This document shows positions 16,162 through 24,980 of a stretch of DNA of 64,000 nucleotides, piece after piece; position 1 is the stretch's first letter, and every line of letters begins with the position of its first letter. The position numbers were made by a program, and so were the translations under genes. Origin of the DNA: Streptomyces sclerotialus (GTDB taxonomy: Bacteria; Actinomycetota; Actinomycetes; Streptomycetales; Streptomycetaceae); the NCBI RefSeq assembly GCF_040907265.1, contig NZ_JBFOHP010000002.1, positions 3,062,501-3,126,500 of the forward strand. Reading direction: 5' to 3'. A model generated the notes under the pieces. That model was not told the DNA's origin and did not search any database. It was given only the letters and a program-made list of their open reading frames with translations.

Positions 16162-18258
16162 CTAACGGCTGACCTCCGGCTCCGGCACGGCCTCGAACTC
16201 GCACATCAGCGCGCGCAGCCGCGGCGACGCCACGATCTCCTCGAGCGTCATCGGCCGGCCGTCCGGCGCGGCGACCGGCAGCCGCCAGTTCGGGTACTCG
16301 TCCCAGGTACCGGGGAGATTCTGCGGCCGGCGGTCACCCACCGCGTCCGGCAGCCACACCCCGACCATCTTCGCCGGGGTCCGCAGCAGGAAGCGGTGCA
16401 GCCCCGCGACCGCGGCCGCCTCGTCGGCCCCGGCGTCACCGGTCGCCGTGCCCTCCGGCAGCAGCCCCAGCCGGACGAGCCACTCCAGCCAGGTGGCGAC
16501 CTCCGCAGCGTCCGCCGCCTGCGCCGCCTCCAGGGAGCCGTCCAGCAGGCCGATGCGGTGCCGCAGCGCGGTGTGCTCGCCCGTCAGCCGCCCCGCCGTA
16601 CTCGGCAGGTCGTGCGTGGTGACGGTGGCCAGGCAGTCGGCGCGCCAGTTCTCCGGCGGCAGCGGCGGCTGCCCCTCGGCGGTCCAGTCGCGCTCGAACC
16701 ACAGGACGGACGTACCGAGGACGCCGCGCTCCCTCAGCGCCTCACGCACCCCGTCCTCGACCGTTCCCAGGTCCTCACCGATGACGGCGGTGCCGGCCCG
16801 CGCGGCCTCCAGCGCCAGGACGGAGAGCATCGCCTCGGCGTCGTACCGGACGTAACAGCCCTCCGTGGGCGGCCGGCCCTCCGGGATCCACCACAGCCGG
16901 AAGAGGCCCATCACATGGTCGATGCGGAGCGCGCCCGCATGCCGCAGCAGGCCGCGCAGCAGCGCGCGGAAGGGTGCGTACCCGGTCTCCGCGAGCGTGT
17001 CGGGGCGCCAGGGCGGCAGTCCCCAGTCCTGGCCCCGGGAGTTGAAGGCGTCGGGCGGCGCGCCGACGGACATGCCGGCCGCGAAGGCGTCCTGGCGGGC
17101 CCAGGTGTCGGCCCCCGTGGGGTGCACGCCGACGGCCAGGTCGTGGACGAGGCCGGTGCGCATGCCCGCCTCGCGCGCGGCGCGCTGCGCGGCCGCGAGC
17201 TGTTCGTCGGTGAGCCAGGCGGCCCTGCGGTGGAAGTCGATGCGGTCGGCCAGGGCGCGCCGCATCCGCTCCGTACGGGCGGAGCGGGGGTCGCGCAGGC
17301 CGTCGGGCCAGGCGCGCCAGTCCGGGCCGTGCGCCTCGGCCAGCGCGTACCAGGTGGCGTGGTCCTCCAGGTCCTGCCCCTGGGCGGTGCGGAAGGCGGC
17401 GTAGGCGGCCTGCCGTGCGGTGCTCAGCGGCACCGTCCGCAGCAGTTCCAGTGCCTCCTTCTTGAGCTCCCAGACCGCGTCCCGGTCGATCAGCGCGCCG
17501 TTCTCCAGCACCGCGTCGCGGAGGGCGGCGGCCCGTCCGGTCAGTTCGTCGACGCGCCGCCGGGCCGGCCCGGACAGCTGCGCGAACTCGGGGACGTCCG
17601 CGATCCGCAGGTGTACGGGGTCGGGGAAGCGGCGCGAGGAGGGGCGGTACGGGGAGGGGTCGGTGGGCGGTCCCGGTACGGCCGCGTGCAAGGGGTTGAG
17701 CTGCACGAAGTCCATGCCGAGCGTCCGTCCCGACCAGTCGGCCAGCCGGGCCAGGTCGCCGAGGTCGCCCATGCCCCAGGAGCGCCGGGAGAGCAGGGAG
17801 TAGAGCTGGACCATGAAGCCGTGGCCGCGACCGGACACGGCGGGCATCCGGTCGGGCGCGACGACGAGGTGGGAGTGCGCGGCTTGGCCGTCGGGGGCGT
17901 AGGCACGCAGGACGTGCACGCCGGGCGGCAGCGGGGCCGCCTGCCCTCCGGGCACCAGGCCCCAGTCCAGCGTCCGCCCGTCCTCGGTGTCCACGCGCAG
18001 CGTGGTGCCGCCGGGCAGCCCGGCCAGGTCCGGCGGGCGGCCCTCGCGGCTGACGAGGGTGGGCGGGAGAAGGGCACGGGCGTGGCCGTATTCGTACGCG
18101 TCCAGCGCGGTGCGCACGGCTTGCGGCGTGGAGGCGTCGACACCCAGTGCGGCGAGCACGGCGACGACCGTGTCCTCGGGAACATGGACGGTGCGGCCCG
18201 GCGCGGGCTCGTAGGACGTGGTGACGCCGTGCAGCCGGGCGAGCCGCGCTCGGCCCAT
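16162..18258 (-). CDS. malQ: 4-alpha-glucanotransferase (amylomaltase, GH77)
   Basis: This 698-residue enzyme transfers maltosyl or longer units between alpha-1,4-glucans and recycles maltodextrins and glycogen products in the cytoplasm. It has an actinobacterial N-terminal extension of about 140 residues before the GH77 barrel. Conserved GH77 blocks are GMGDLGDLARLADWS, FVQLNPLHA, RIDHVMGLFRLWWIP (nucleophile Asp) and AVIGEDLGTVEDGV (acid/base Glu), then TTHDLPSTAG. Its ATG overlaps the TGA of the upstream 109-residue gene by one base, so the two are translationally coupled. The 3' end is followed by the small membrane protein gene. Confidence 0.94.
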   Translation of the reverse strand: MGRARLARLHGVTTSYEPAPGRTVHVPEDTVVAVLAALGVDASTPQAVRTALDAYEYGHARALLPPTLVSREGRPPDLAGLPGGTTLRVDTEDGRTLDWGLVPGGQAAPLPPGVHVLRAYAPDGQAAHSHLVVAPDRMPAVSGRGHGFMVQLYSLLSRRSWGMGDLGDLARLADWSGRTLGMDFVQLNPLHAAVPGPPTDPSPYRPSSRRFPDPVHLRIADVPEFAQLSGPARRRVDELTGRAAALRDAVLENGALIDRDAVWELKKEALELLRTVPLSTARQAAYAAFRTAQGQDLEDHATWYALAEAHGPDWRAWPDGLRDPRSARTERMRRALADRIDFHRRAAWLTDEQLAAAQRAAREAGMRTGLVHDLAVGVHPTGADTWARQDAFAAGMSVGAPPDAFNSRGQDWGLPPWRPDTLAETGYAPFRALLRGLLRHAGALRIDHVMGLFRLWWIPEGRPPTEGCYVRYDAEAMLSVLALEAARAGTAVIGEDLGTVEDGVREALRERGVLGTSVLWFERDWTAEGQPPLPPENWRADCLATVTTHDLPSTAGRLTGEHTALRHRIGLLDGSLEAAQAADAAEVATWLEWLVRLGLLPEGTATGDAGADEAAAVAGLHRFLLRTPAKMVGVWLPDAVGDRRPQNLPGTWDEYPNWRLPVAAPDGRPMTLEEIVASPRLRALMCEFEAVPEPEVSR

Positions 18259-18587
18259 CAGACCTCCATGGACTCCGTGCCGTAGCCGGCGGCGGCGGGC
18301 TCACTGGTGAGCGGCAGCTCGGCGGCGATCGGGGTCTCGCTGGTGAGGGGGGTGCTGTCGGCGAGCGGGGGCTCGCTGGTCAAAGGAGGCTCGGAGAAGG
18401 TGAACGAGCCGCATCCGTCCAAGCCGCAGTCCGGGTCGGAGACCCCTGCCAGCAGATCCGGCTCGGTCGGTTTGGAGAGGGCGTCGAGAAGAAGCTGAGC
18501 GGACGGAGCCACGAGGGCCTCCCGTTCGTCGAGAGTAGGACATCCGGGCCCTACCCAATCCATGCCGCCGCAGACGTGTCCGGTCAC
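18258..18587 (-). CDS. Hypothetical protein upstream of and coupled to malQ
   Basis: This is a 109-residue protein. GTG 18587 with GGTGGAG nine bases upstream is chosen; ATG 18563 is an alternative. The N-terminal half has three or four Cys and a motif CGGMDWVGPGCPTLDERE. The C-terminal half is a low-complexity repeat of TSEPPLADSTPLTSETP type. There is no signal peptide or membrane helix. The TGA/ATG overlap with malQ places it as first gene of the malQ transcript. Function is unknown. Confidence 0.6.
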   Translation of the reverse strand: MTGHVCGGMDWVGPGCPTLDEREALVAPSAQLLLDALSKPTEPDLLAGVSDPDCGLDGCGSFTFSEPPLTSEPPLADSTPLTSETPIAAELPLTSEPAAAGYGTESMEV

Positions 18588-18886
18588 TAAACGTGCTCCA
18601 CCTCACACCCCCGCCCCGGTGAACGATTTAGCGGCGCGGCCGGTCCCTCACGCAGGAGATACCGACTAAACGGACATCATAGCGAAACTTCTGCGGTATT
18701 TCCCTCGAACCGCCATTCCTCGCGTGTCCCGCCGGTCACTCAGGGCAAACGAGGGCACTTCGGTTACCATCGTTGACACCTCGACCCCCGAGTGGTGGGC
18801 TCACAGCCAATAGCGGCCGCTCCGCCGACCGACCACACGGAGCCGGTCCGCCGCAAGGCCGCACACGACGGGGACGAGGAGAAGCC

Positions 18887-21800
18887 GTGCGATTCCGTGG
18901 CGTCGGCGCCAGGAAACGGAACGGCGCCGGGTCCGGCGCCAGGGTGGCAGGCACGACAGCACTGGCCGCCGCCGTCATAGGGGGACTCCTCGGCGGCGTA
19001 CCGGCCGCGCAGGCGGCCCCCGAGGAGCCCGCCGTCGACGCTCCCGACCAGGCGGCGGACGCCGGTGAGCCGCCCGCCGTCTGGCCCCGCCCCCAGTCAC
19101 TGCGGTCCCTCGGCACGGCCGTGCCGCTCGGCACCGCGGTCACCGTCGCCGGTCCCGAGGGCACCGACCCGTACGCCGTCGAGGCGCTCCTGAAGCTGCT
19201 GCGGGGCGCCGGGGTGCGCACGGTCCACGAGGCGCGCCCCGATGCGCCGCCGCCTTCCGACGGGCCGCTGATCCTCGTCGGCGGACAGCGGGCGGCCGAC
19301 GCGCTGCGCGCCCTGCACGCCCCGGCCCGCGGCACGGACCTGCCGTCCGGCGGCTACCGCCTGGCCGTCGGCGAGGTCGCGGGCCGCGCCACCGTCGCCA
19401 TGGAGGGCACGGGCCCGGACGGGCTCTTCCACGCCGTGCAGACCCTGCGGCAGCTCGTCACGCGGGACGCGGCCGGCGGACACCGGCTGGCCTCCGTCGC
19501 CGTACGTGACTGGCCGGGCACCGCGGTGCGCGGCACGACCGAGGGCTTCTTCGGCGAGCCCTGGTCCCGGTCCGAGCGCCTGGCCCAGCTCGACTTCATG
19601 GGCCGTACGAAGCAGAACCGCTACCTCTACGCGGCCGGCGACGACCCCTACCGCCAGGTCCGCTGGCGCGACCCGTACCCCGCCGCGCAGCGCGCCGCCT
19701 TCCGTGAGCTGGCCGAGCGGGCCCGCGCCAACCACGTCACGCTGGGCTGGGCCGTCTCCCCCGGCCAGTCCCTGTGCATGTCCTCCGCCGAGGACGTACG
19801 GGCCCTGAAGCGCAAGGTCGACGCGATGTGGGCGCTGGGCGTCCGCAGCTTCCAGCTCCAGTTCCAGGACGTCAGCTACAGCGAGTGGCACTGCGACGCC
19901 GACCAGGACGCCTTCGGCTCGGGCCCCGAGGCGGCGGCCCGCGCCCAGGCGGAGGTGGCGAACGCGCTCGCCGCCCACCTCGCCGAGCGGCACCCGGGAT
20001 CCGCGCCCCTGTCGCTGATGCCCACGGAGTACTACCAGGACGGCTCGACGGATTACCGCGAGGCGCTGGCGGACGCGCTCGCGGACCGGGTGGAGGTGGC
20101 CTGGACCGGCGTCGGCGTCGTGCCCCGCACCATCACCGGCGCGGAACTGGCCAGGACCCGCGAGGTGTTCGGGCACCGCCTGATCACCATGGACAACTAC
20201 CCGGTCAACGACTACGCCCAGGACCGGATCTTCCTCGGCCCGTACACCGGGCGCGAGCCCGCCGTCGCCACCGGCTCCGCCGCCCTCCTGGCCAACGCCA
20301 TGGCCCAGCCCACGGCCTCCCGCATCCCGCTCTTCACCGCCGCCGACTACGCCTGGAACCCCCGCGACTACCGCCCCCAGGAGTCCTGGCAGGCGGCCGT
20401 CGACGACCTCGCCGACGACCTGGCGGGCGGTGCCGGCACCCCCGCCGGCGGCCCGGCCGCCGCGGCGCACGGCACCGCCGCCGACGACCGCAGGGCCCGC
20501 ACCCGCGCCGCGCTGCACGCCCTCGCGGGCAACGACTCCTCCTCCGTCCTGCACACCGGCGAGTCGGGCTACCTCCGCCCGCTCATCGACCGCTTCTGGG
20601 CGACCCGCGCCGCCGCGATCAACGGCGGCGACGCGGCCGACGACGAGAGTCACGCCAAGGCCGCCGCCGCGCTCCGCTCCGCGTTCACCACCATGAGCGA
20701 GGCCCCCGACCATCTGACCGGCGGCCTCGCCACCGAGGTACGCCCCTGGTCCGAGCAGCTGGCGCGCTACGGGCGGGCCGGCGTGCAGGCCGTCGACATG
20801 CTGCGCGCCCAGGCCCGTGGTGACGGCGCGGCGGCATGGCGGGCCCAGCGCGCCGCCGAGCGGCTGCGCAAGGACATCGGCGAGCGGAAGGCGACGGTCG
20901 GCAAGGGCGTGCTCGGCCCGTTCCTGGACCGTGCCCTGCGCGAGTCCGACGCCTGGACCGGCGCCGCCTCCGACGCCCCGGCCCCGCACGAGGCCGCGCA
21001 CGCCACTTCCCTGACCGTGCCGTTCGCGCGCGCCCGCAAGCTCTCCGCGGTCACCGCGCTCACCGACCCGTCGGCGGACGCCGCGCGCGCCTCGGTGGAG
21101 GCCCGCGTCCCGGGCAAGGGCTGGCAGCGCCTCGGCCGGCTCTCCGCCTCCGGCTGGACCCAGACCGCGGCCCGCGGCCTGCGCGCGGACGCGATCCGCC
21201 TGCACTGGGGCGAGGACGGCCCGGCCCCCTCGGTGAAGTCCCTCACCCCCTGGTTCGACGACACGGCACCGGCCGGCCTGGAGCTCTCCCGCACGGAGGC
21301 GGACGCCGACACCGGCGGCACGGTCGCCGTCGACGCGCACGTCTTCTCCCGCCGCCCCTCCGACGTCCCGGGCCGGCTGCACGTCAAGGCGCCCAAGGGC
21401 TTCACCGTGCACGCTCCCGACCGCCTCACCGCGCCGCGCGGCGGTACCGCGACCGCCCGTATCCGGATCGGGGTACCGGAGGACGCCCGCTCCGGCACGT
21501 ACGAGATTCCCGTCACCTTCGGTGCCGAGGAACGGACCCTGACCGTACGTACGTTCCCGCCCGCCGGCGGCAAGGACCTGGCCCGCGGCGCGGCGGCGGT
21601 CTCCTCGGGCGACGAGACCGCCGACTTCCCGGCCTCGGCGGCCACCGACGGCGACCCGAAGACCCGCTGGTCGTCCCCGGCGGAGGACAACGCCTGGCTC
21701 CAGTTCACCCTGGACCGGCCGGTCCGCCTCGGGCGGGTGGTCCTGCACTGGCAGGACGCCCACGCCGCCCGCTACCGCATCCAGGTCTCGCCGGACGGCC

Positions 21801-22117
21801 GCACCTGGCGCACGGCGGCCACCGTCCGCGACGGCAAGGGCGGCCGGGAGTCCGTCCGCATGGACGCGAAGGACGTCCGCCACGTCCGCATCCAGGGCGA
21901 CAAGCGCGCCACGCGCTTCGGGTACTCGCTGTGGAGCGTGGCGGCGTACGCCGTCGAGGACGGCGGGCGCCCCGACGACCAGGCCCGCCGGGGCGACGGC
22001 CGCCACCGGGACGATCCGGGCCGCCGGGACGACGGCCGTCGCCCGGACGCCCCCGGGCGCGAGGACGATCACGGCCGCAGGACCGGCCAAGGCCACGGCC
22101 AGCCGCCGCAGGACTGA
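18887..22117 (+). CDS. Secreted GH84-family beta-N-acetylglucosaminidase-like protein
   Basis: This is a 1,076-residue exported protein. GTG 18887 has a GAGGAG site. Domains in order are: signal peptide (1-40); N-terminal hexosaminidase b-type domain (about 50-170); GH84 barrel from about 180 (GTTEGFFGEPWS, then SFQLQFQDVSYSEWHC and MPTEYYQDG); helical domain to about 650; NEW3-like beta domain (about 800-890); F5/8 type C (CBM32-like) domain (about 900-1010, TRWSSP and WLQFTLD); and an Asp/Arg/Gly/His-rich tail of about 55 residues. The family removes GlcNAc from glycoconjugates. In the usual GH84 catalytic Asp-Asp pair the first residue is Gln here (Gln327-Asp328), so activity may differ. 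The tail could bind the wall or metals. Confidence 0.85.
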   Translation: MRFRGVGARKRNGAGSGARVAGTTALAAAVIGGLLGGVPAAQAAPEEPAVDAPDQAADAGEPPAVWPRPQSLRSLGTAVPLGTAVTVAGPEGTDPYAVEALLKLLRGAGVRTVHEARPDAPPPSDGPLILVGGQRAADALRALHAPARGTDLPSGGYRLAVGEVAGRATVAMEGTGPDGLFHAVQTLRQLVTRDAAGGHRLASVAVRDWPGTAVRGTTEGFFGEPWSRSERLAQLDFMGRTKQNRYLYAAGDDPYRQVRWRDPYPAAQRAAFRELAERARANHVTLGWAVSPGQSLCMSSAEDVRALKRKVDAMWALGVRSFQLQFQDVSYSEWHCDADQDAFGSGPEAAARAQAEVANALAAHLAERHPGSAPLSLMPTEYYQDGSTDYREALADALADRVEVAWTGVGVVPRTITGAELARTREVFGHRLITMDNYPVNDYAQDRIFLGPYTGREPAVATGSAALLANAMAQPTASRIPLFTAADYAWNPRDYRPQESWQAAVDDLADDLAGGAGTPAGGPAAAAHGTAADDRRARTRAALHALAGNDSSSVLHTGESGYLRPLIDRFWATRAAAINGGDAADDESHAKAAAALRSAFTTMSEAPDHLTGGLATEVRPWSEQLARYGRAGVQAVDMLRAQARGDGAAAWRAQRAAERLRKDIGERKATVGKGVLGPFLDRALRESDAWTGAASDAPAPHEAAHATSLTVPFARARKLSAVTALTDPSADAARASVEARVPGKGWQRLGRLSASGWTQTAARGLRADAIRLHWGEDGPAPSVKSLTPWFDDTAPAGLELSRTEADADTGGTVAVDAHVFSRRPSDVPGRLHVKAPKGFTVHAPDRLTAPRGGTATARIRIGVPEDARSGTYEIPVTFGAEERTLTVRTFPPAGGKDLARGAAAVSSGDETADFPASAATDGDPKTRWSSPAEDNAWLQFTLDRPVRLGRVVLHWQDAHAARYRIQVSPDGRTWRTAATVRDGKGGRESVRMDAKDVRHVRIQGDKRATRFGYSLWSVAAYAVEDGGRPDDQARRGDGRHRDDPGRRDDGRRPDAPGREDDHGRRTGQGHGQPPQD

Positions 22118-22155
22118 CCGCTCGGCGGCCGGCTGCCGCCACATCATGGCTGGTC

Positions 22156-22197
22156 GCGCAGTTCCCCGCGCCCTTGGAGGGGCGCGGGGAACTGCGC
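22156..22197. repeat. Streptomyces intergenic hairpin element, copy 2
   Basis: GCGCAGTTCCCCGCGCCC and its exact complement form an 18-bp stem with a 6-base loop. It lies between the convergent GH84 and HNH genes. It matches the element at 11172-11201. It probably terminates both transcripts and belongs to a dispersed repeat family. Confidence 0.7.
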
Positions 22198-22288
22198 GAG
22201 CAACCAGCGCGGCGGGGCACCCGGCCGACGGCCGGAAGCCCCACGGCGGGACGCCGGCCCGCGCCCCGGGAACGCGAATGGCCCGTAT

Positions 22289-22825
22289 CTACGCGGAAAC
22301 CGCGTCGATCCGGGCCATCGCATCATCCGCGCCGTACGGCTGCAGATATGGCAGCCAGCGCGGGTCCCTATGCCCGGTGCCGATGATCCGCCAGGCGAGC
22401 CCGGACGGCGGCGCGGGCTGATGCCGCAGCCGCCACCCGATCTCGGCGACGTGCCGGTCGGCCTTGACGTGGTTGCAGCGGCGGCAGGCGGCCACCACGT
22501 TCTCCCAGGTGTGCTGCCCCCCGCGGCTGCGCGGGATCACGTGGTCGACGCTGGTTGCGACGCCACCGCAGTACATGCACCGGCCGCCGTCACGCGCGAA
22601 CAGCGCACGGCGGGTCAGGGGAACGGGACCGCGAAAAGGCACCCGCACGAACCGCTTGAGACGGACCACGCTGGGCGCGGGCATCGCGCGGGTCGCGCTG
22701 TGCATCAGGGCGCCGGAATCCTCAAGGCTGACGGCCTTCTCATTGAGGACGAGGATGAGCGCGCGGCGGAGCGGTACGACGCCGAGCGGCTCGTACGACG
22801 CATTGAGGACCAGGACATGCGGCAC
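22289..22825 (-). CDS. HNH endonuclease family protein
   Basis: This is a 178-residue protein. GTG 22825 has a very strong AAGGAGG site, which rules out longer in-frame starts. The N-terminal segment PHVLVLNASYEPLGVV and the HNH zinc-finger nuclease core CMYCGG, then SVDHVIPRSRGG, WENVVAACRRCNHVKADR match the widely conserved actinobacterial McrA-like HNH proteins. Catalytic His-Asn-His positions and both CxxC pairs are present. It is conserved and not linked to any restriction or mobile system here. The biological role is unknown. Confidence 0.88.
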   Translation of the reverse strand: MPHVLVLNASYEPLGVVPLRRALILVLNEKAVSLEDSGALMHSATRAMPAPSVVRLKRFVRVPFRGPVPLTRRALFARDGGRCMYCGGVATSVDHVIPRSRGGQHTWENVVAACRRCNHVKADRHVAEIGWRLRHQPAPPSGLAWRIIGTGHRDPRWLPYLQPYGADDAMARIDAVSA

Positions 22826-23090
22826 GGGTGCCTCCTTGTACGCCGGCGGCGCGTGGCTCGCGCCGGGACGATCTCCCCACAGTGTCCCCCGGTGCCTGGT
22901 CGGAGCGCCACCATGACCAGGTAACGGGTCGGAGGTGTTTTCGACCACACCCCTTTTCTGCCCAGCAAATCGGGCCGCGCTACTCGAACAGCGGCGCTGA
23001 CTGCCCGCGTTGCCCCGTTAGTGTGGTTGGTCTGCCCGATGTGCGGCGCGCGCCGCCCGGGTCTGCTGTCCCATACGGAAGGTCCTTGCT

Positions 23091-24155
23091 GTGTACTGGT
23101 CCGCTACTCCGGTCGCCGCCCCGGCGCCGGACCCGTCCTCCATATCCGAGGCCACGGAGAAGGCCACCGACGCGGCCGGCTGGGTGCAGGAGAACTGGCA
23201 GAGCTGGCTCGACGCCGGACTGCGCATCATCCTCATCGTCGTCATCGCAGTGGTCCTGCGGTCGCTGGTGCGCCGTACGATCACCAAGTTCGTCGAGCGG
23301 ATGAACCGCTCGACGACGGGCGCCCGCAACAACCCGCTCGGCGGCCTGCTCGTGAACGCCGAGCGCCGCCGTCAGCGCTCCGAGGCCATCGGTTCGGTGC
23401 TCCGCAGCGTCGCGTCCTTCGTGATCCTGGGCACGGCCGCCCTCACGGTCCTCTCCGTGCTCCGGATCAACCTCGCCCCGCTGCTGGCCAGCGCCGGTGT
23501 CGCGGGCGTCGCGATCGGCTTCGGCGCGCGCAACCTCGTCACGGACTTCCTCTCCGGCGTCTTCATGATCCTTGAGGACCAGTACGGCGTCGGCGACACC
23601 ATCGACGCGGGCGTCGCCTCCGGTGAGGTCATCGAGGTCGGCCTGCGGGTCACGAAGCTGCGCGGCGCCGACGGCGAGATCTGGTACGTCCGCAACGGCG
23701 AGGTCAAGCGGATCGGCAACCTCAGCCAGGGCTGGGCGACGGCCACCGTCGACGTGCAGGTGCGCGCGACCGAGGACCTGGACCGGGTGCGGGAGATCCT
23801 CACCGAGGCGGGCGAGGAGATGGCCAAGTCCGAGCCCTGGAACGAGCGCCTGTGGGAGCCTGTCGAGGTCCTCGGCTTGAGCGAGGTGCTCCTCGACACC
23901 ATGACGATCACCGTCTCCGCCAAGACGATGCCCGGCAAGTCCTTCGCCGTCGAACGCGAGCTGCGCTGGCGCATCAAGAAGGCCCTGGACGCGGCCGGCA
24001 TCCGCATCGTCGGCAACGAACCGCTGCCGGCGGAGGACGGCGAAGCCGCCGACCCGACAGCCTCCGTCGCCGCCCCGTCCGCTTTCGCGAACCCCCTCTC
24101 CCCCCAGTCGATGGCCAGCAACCCGGTCACGCCCCCGCCGAACCTGAACAAGTAA
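23091..24155 (+). CDS. MscS-type mechanosensitive ion channel
   Basis: This is a 354-residue protein that should open under membrane tension to release solutes in osmotic downshock. GTG 23091 follows an AAGG site. TM1 is at about residues 44-62 (LRIILIVVIAVVLRSLV), TM2 at about 100-125, and the pore-lining TM3 contains APLLASAGVAGVAIGFGARN (about 125-145). The beta domain (VGDTIDAGVASGEVIEVGLR) and alpha/beta C-terminus follow, ending in a Pro-rich tail. It ends at a hairpin shared with the convergent DUF397 gene. Confidence 0.9.
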   Translation: MYWSATPVAAPAPDPSSISEATEKATDAAGWVQENWQSWLDAGLRIILIVVIAVVLRSLVRRTITKFVERMNRSTTGARNNPLGGLLVNAERRRQRSEAIGSVLRSVASFVILGTAALTVLSVLRINLAPLLASAGVAGVAIGFGARNLVTDFLSGVFMILEDQYGVGDTIDAGVASGEVIEVGLRVTKLRGADGEIWYVRNGEVKRIGNLSQGWATATVDVQVRATEDLDRVREILTEAGEEMAKSEPWNERLWEPVEVLGLSEVLLDTMTITVSAKTMPGKSFAVERELRWRIKKALDAAGIRIVGNEPLPAEDGEAADPTASVAAPSAFANPLSPQSMASNPVTPPPNLNK

Positions 24156-24171
24156 CCAGCTCTGACGCGCC

Positions 24172-24207
24172 TCGGCCCGCCCTACCCTTGCCGGGAGGGC
24201 GGGCCGA
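24172..24207. terminator. Hairpin between mscS-like and DUF397 genes
   Basis: TCGGCCCGCCCT and AGGGCGGGCCGA form a 12-bp stem with a 12-base loop, located 17 bases after the channel gene. It overlaps the last codons of the convergent DUF397 gene. Confidence 0.55.
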
Positions 24208-24421
24208 CGCACATGCCCTGGTCGGCCGACCGCGCGACGAACGCCCGCCACGCTTCCGCGCCGCACACCAGCACCGGACCGTCCGGCCGCTTGCTGTCCC
24301 GTACCGGAACAACGCCCGGGAACCCGTCAGCGACCTCGACGCACTCACCGCCCTGCGTGTTGCTGTAACTGGACCTGCGCCAGGCGGCGGCGCTGACGTC
24401 GGGCCGGTAGGCGTGCGTCAT
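24182..24421 (-). CDS. DUF397 protein (Scr2/BldB-related small protein)
   Basis: This 79-residue protein has the DUF397 signature: WRRSSYSNTQGGECVEVAD, VPVRDSKRPDGPVLV and WRAFVA. In Streptomyces these proteins normally follow a helix-turn-helix regulator of the Scr1 (DUF5753) type and sit near an anti-sigma-like ATPase. In the Scr1/Scr2 pair the small protein acts like a toxin or antagonist. Here the regulator upstream is only a remnant, so this protein may be an orphan. Start ATG 24421 has no strong ribosome site, consistent with former coupling to the lost upstream gene. Confidence 0.8.
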   Translation of the reverse strand: MTHAYRPDVSAAAWRRSSYSNTQGGECVEVADGFPGVVPVRDSKRPDGPVLVCGAEAWRAFVARSADQGMCVGPPSRQG

Positions 24422-24590
24422 GGTAGGCGTCCTCCAGGACGGTGCGGATGGGGTCTGCCGATACATCGGGCGGCAACGCATGAGCCTGAAACTGTGCGAA
24501 TGCCAGGCCGTATTCGCGCACCGTGGCGCCCTCGCGCCGCTCCTGCGGATCGCCCTTCCGCCGTACGCACAGGAGCGCATCCGGTGACCG
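24422..24590 (-). pseudogene. Remnant of Scr1-type (DUF5753) regulator, C-terminal end
   Basis: Read on the - strand this stretch gives VREYGLAFAQFQAHALPPDVSA and on into the DUF397 start. That resembles the closing helix pair of DUF5753 regulators (Y-x3-F-x2-L-x-A-x-ALSP-x2-S). No N-terminal helix-turn-helix is found further upstream, where the opposite strand carries the ATPase fragment. I infer a deleted gene. The assignment rests on a short match. Confidence 0.45.
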
Positions 24591-24889
24591 GTGCGCCGCA
24601 GTACGGCCGGGACGCCGTCGTGGGGCGCCGGCCCCGGAGTGCTCGCTCCGTGCCCCGGGTGCGGGCCGAACTCCGCAGGGCGCCGGCCGGGTGGGGCCTG
24701 TACGCGCTGGAGGATCGGGCGGCTCTCGTCCTCACCGAGCTGCTGACCAACGCCGTCCGCCATGCGCGCGCACCGCGCGGGGTTCCGCCCCGCGCCGCGG
24801 GCCCGGCAAGGCTGTGTGGGCGGAACTTCTCAGGTGAGTCAGGTGCGCGTCAGGTACGCGTCGGGTCCGAGTCAGGTGCGAACCATTGA
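24584..24889 (+). pseudogene. Truncated RsbW-like ATP-binding protein
   Basis: This is a 101-codon open frame from GTG 24584. The first 60 residues (WGLYALEDRAAL, then VLTELLTNAVRHAR) carry the N-box of the histidine-kinase-like ATPase family used by Streptomyces anti-sigma factors. After that the sequence loses all resemblance and the G-boxes that bind ATP are missing. Together with the neighbouring regulator remnant and DUF397 gene, this is what is left of a common three-gene regulatory module. Confidence 0.55.
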
Positions 24890-24926
24890 CGGTTCAAGGA
24901 GGGGGACTTACCTTCCTGGGAGTTGA

Positions 24927-24942
24927 TTGGAAAGTTTCCTAA
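24927..24942. promoter_or_regulatory. CsnR operator palindrome
   Basis: TTGGAAAGTTTCCTAA has perfect GGAAA/TTTCC arms around a central G and one further matching pair. It lies 38 bases before the csnR ATG. As I recall it, ROK-family CsnR represses chitosanase and its own operon through a palindrome of this GGAAAGTTTCC type, relieved by glucosamine oligosaccharides. Position and sequence make autoregulation very likely. Confidence 0.8.
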
Positions 24943-24980
24943 CAGATCAGCTTGCGGGCGGATCGGCGGTGGTGAGCGGG

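Noticed and set aside
18773..18800. TTGACA as -35 of the GH84 promoter
   Set aside because: No acceptable -10 hexamer lies 16-18 bases downstream; the hexamer alone is not enough.
18773..22147. Thousand-codon frame antisense to the GH84 gene
   Set aside because: Its composition is Gly/Arg/Val-rich without any motif, while the + strand has a signal peptide and ordered domains.
24927..24980. Start of csnR at TTG 24927
   Set aside because: This would place the operator palindrome inside the coding sequence; ATG 24981 or nearby GTGs fit ROK N-termini better.
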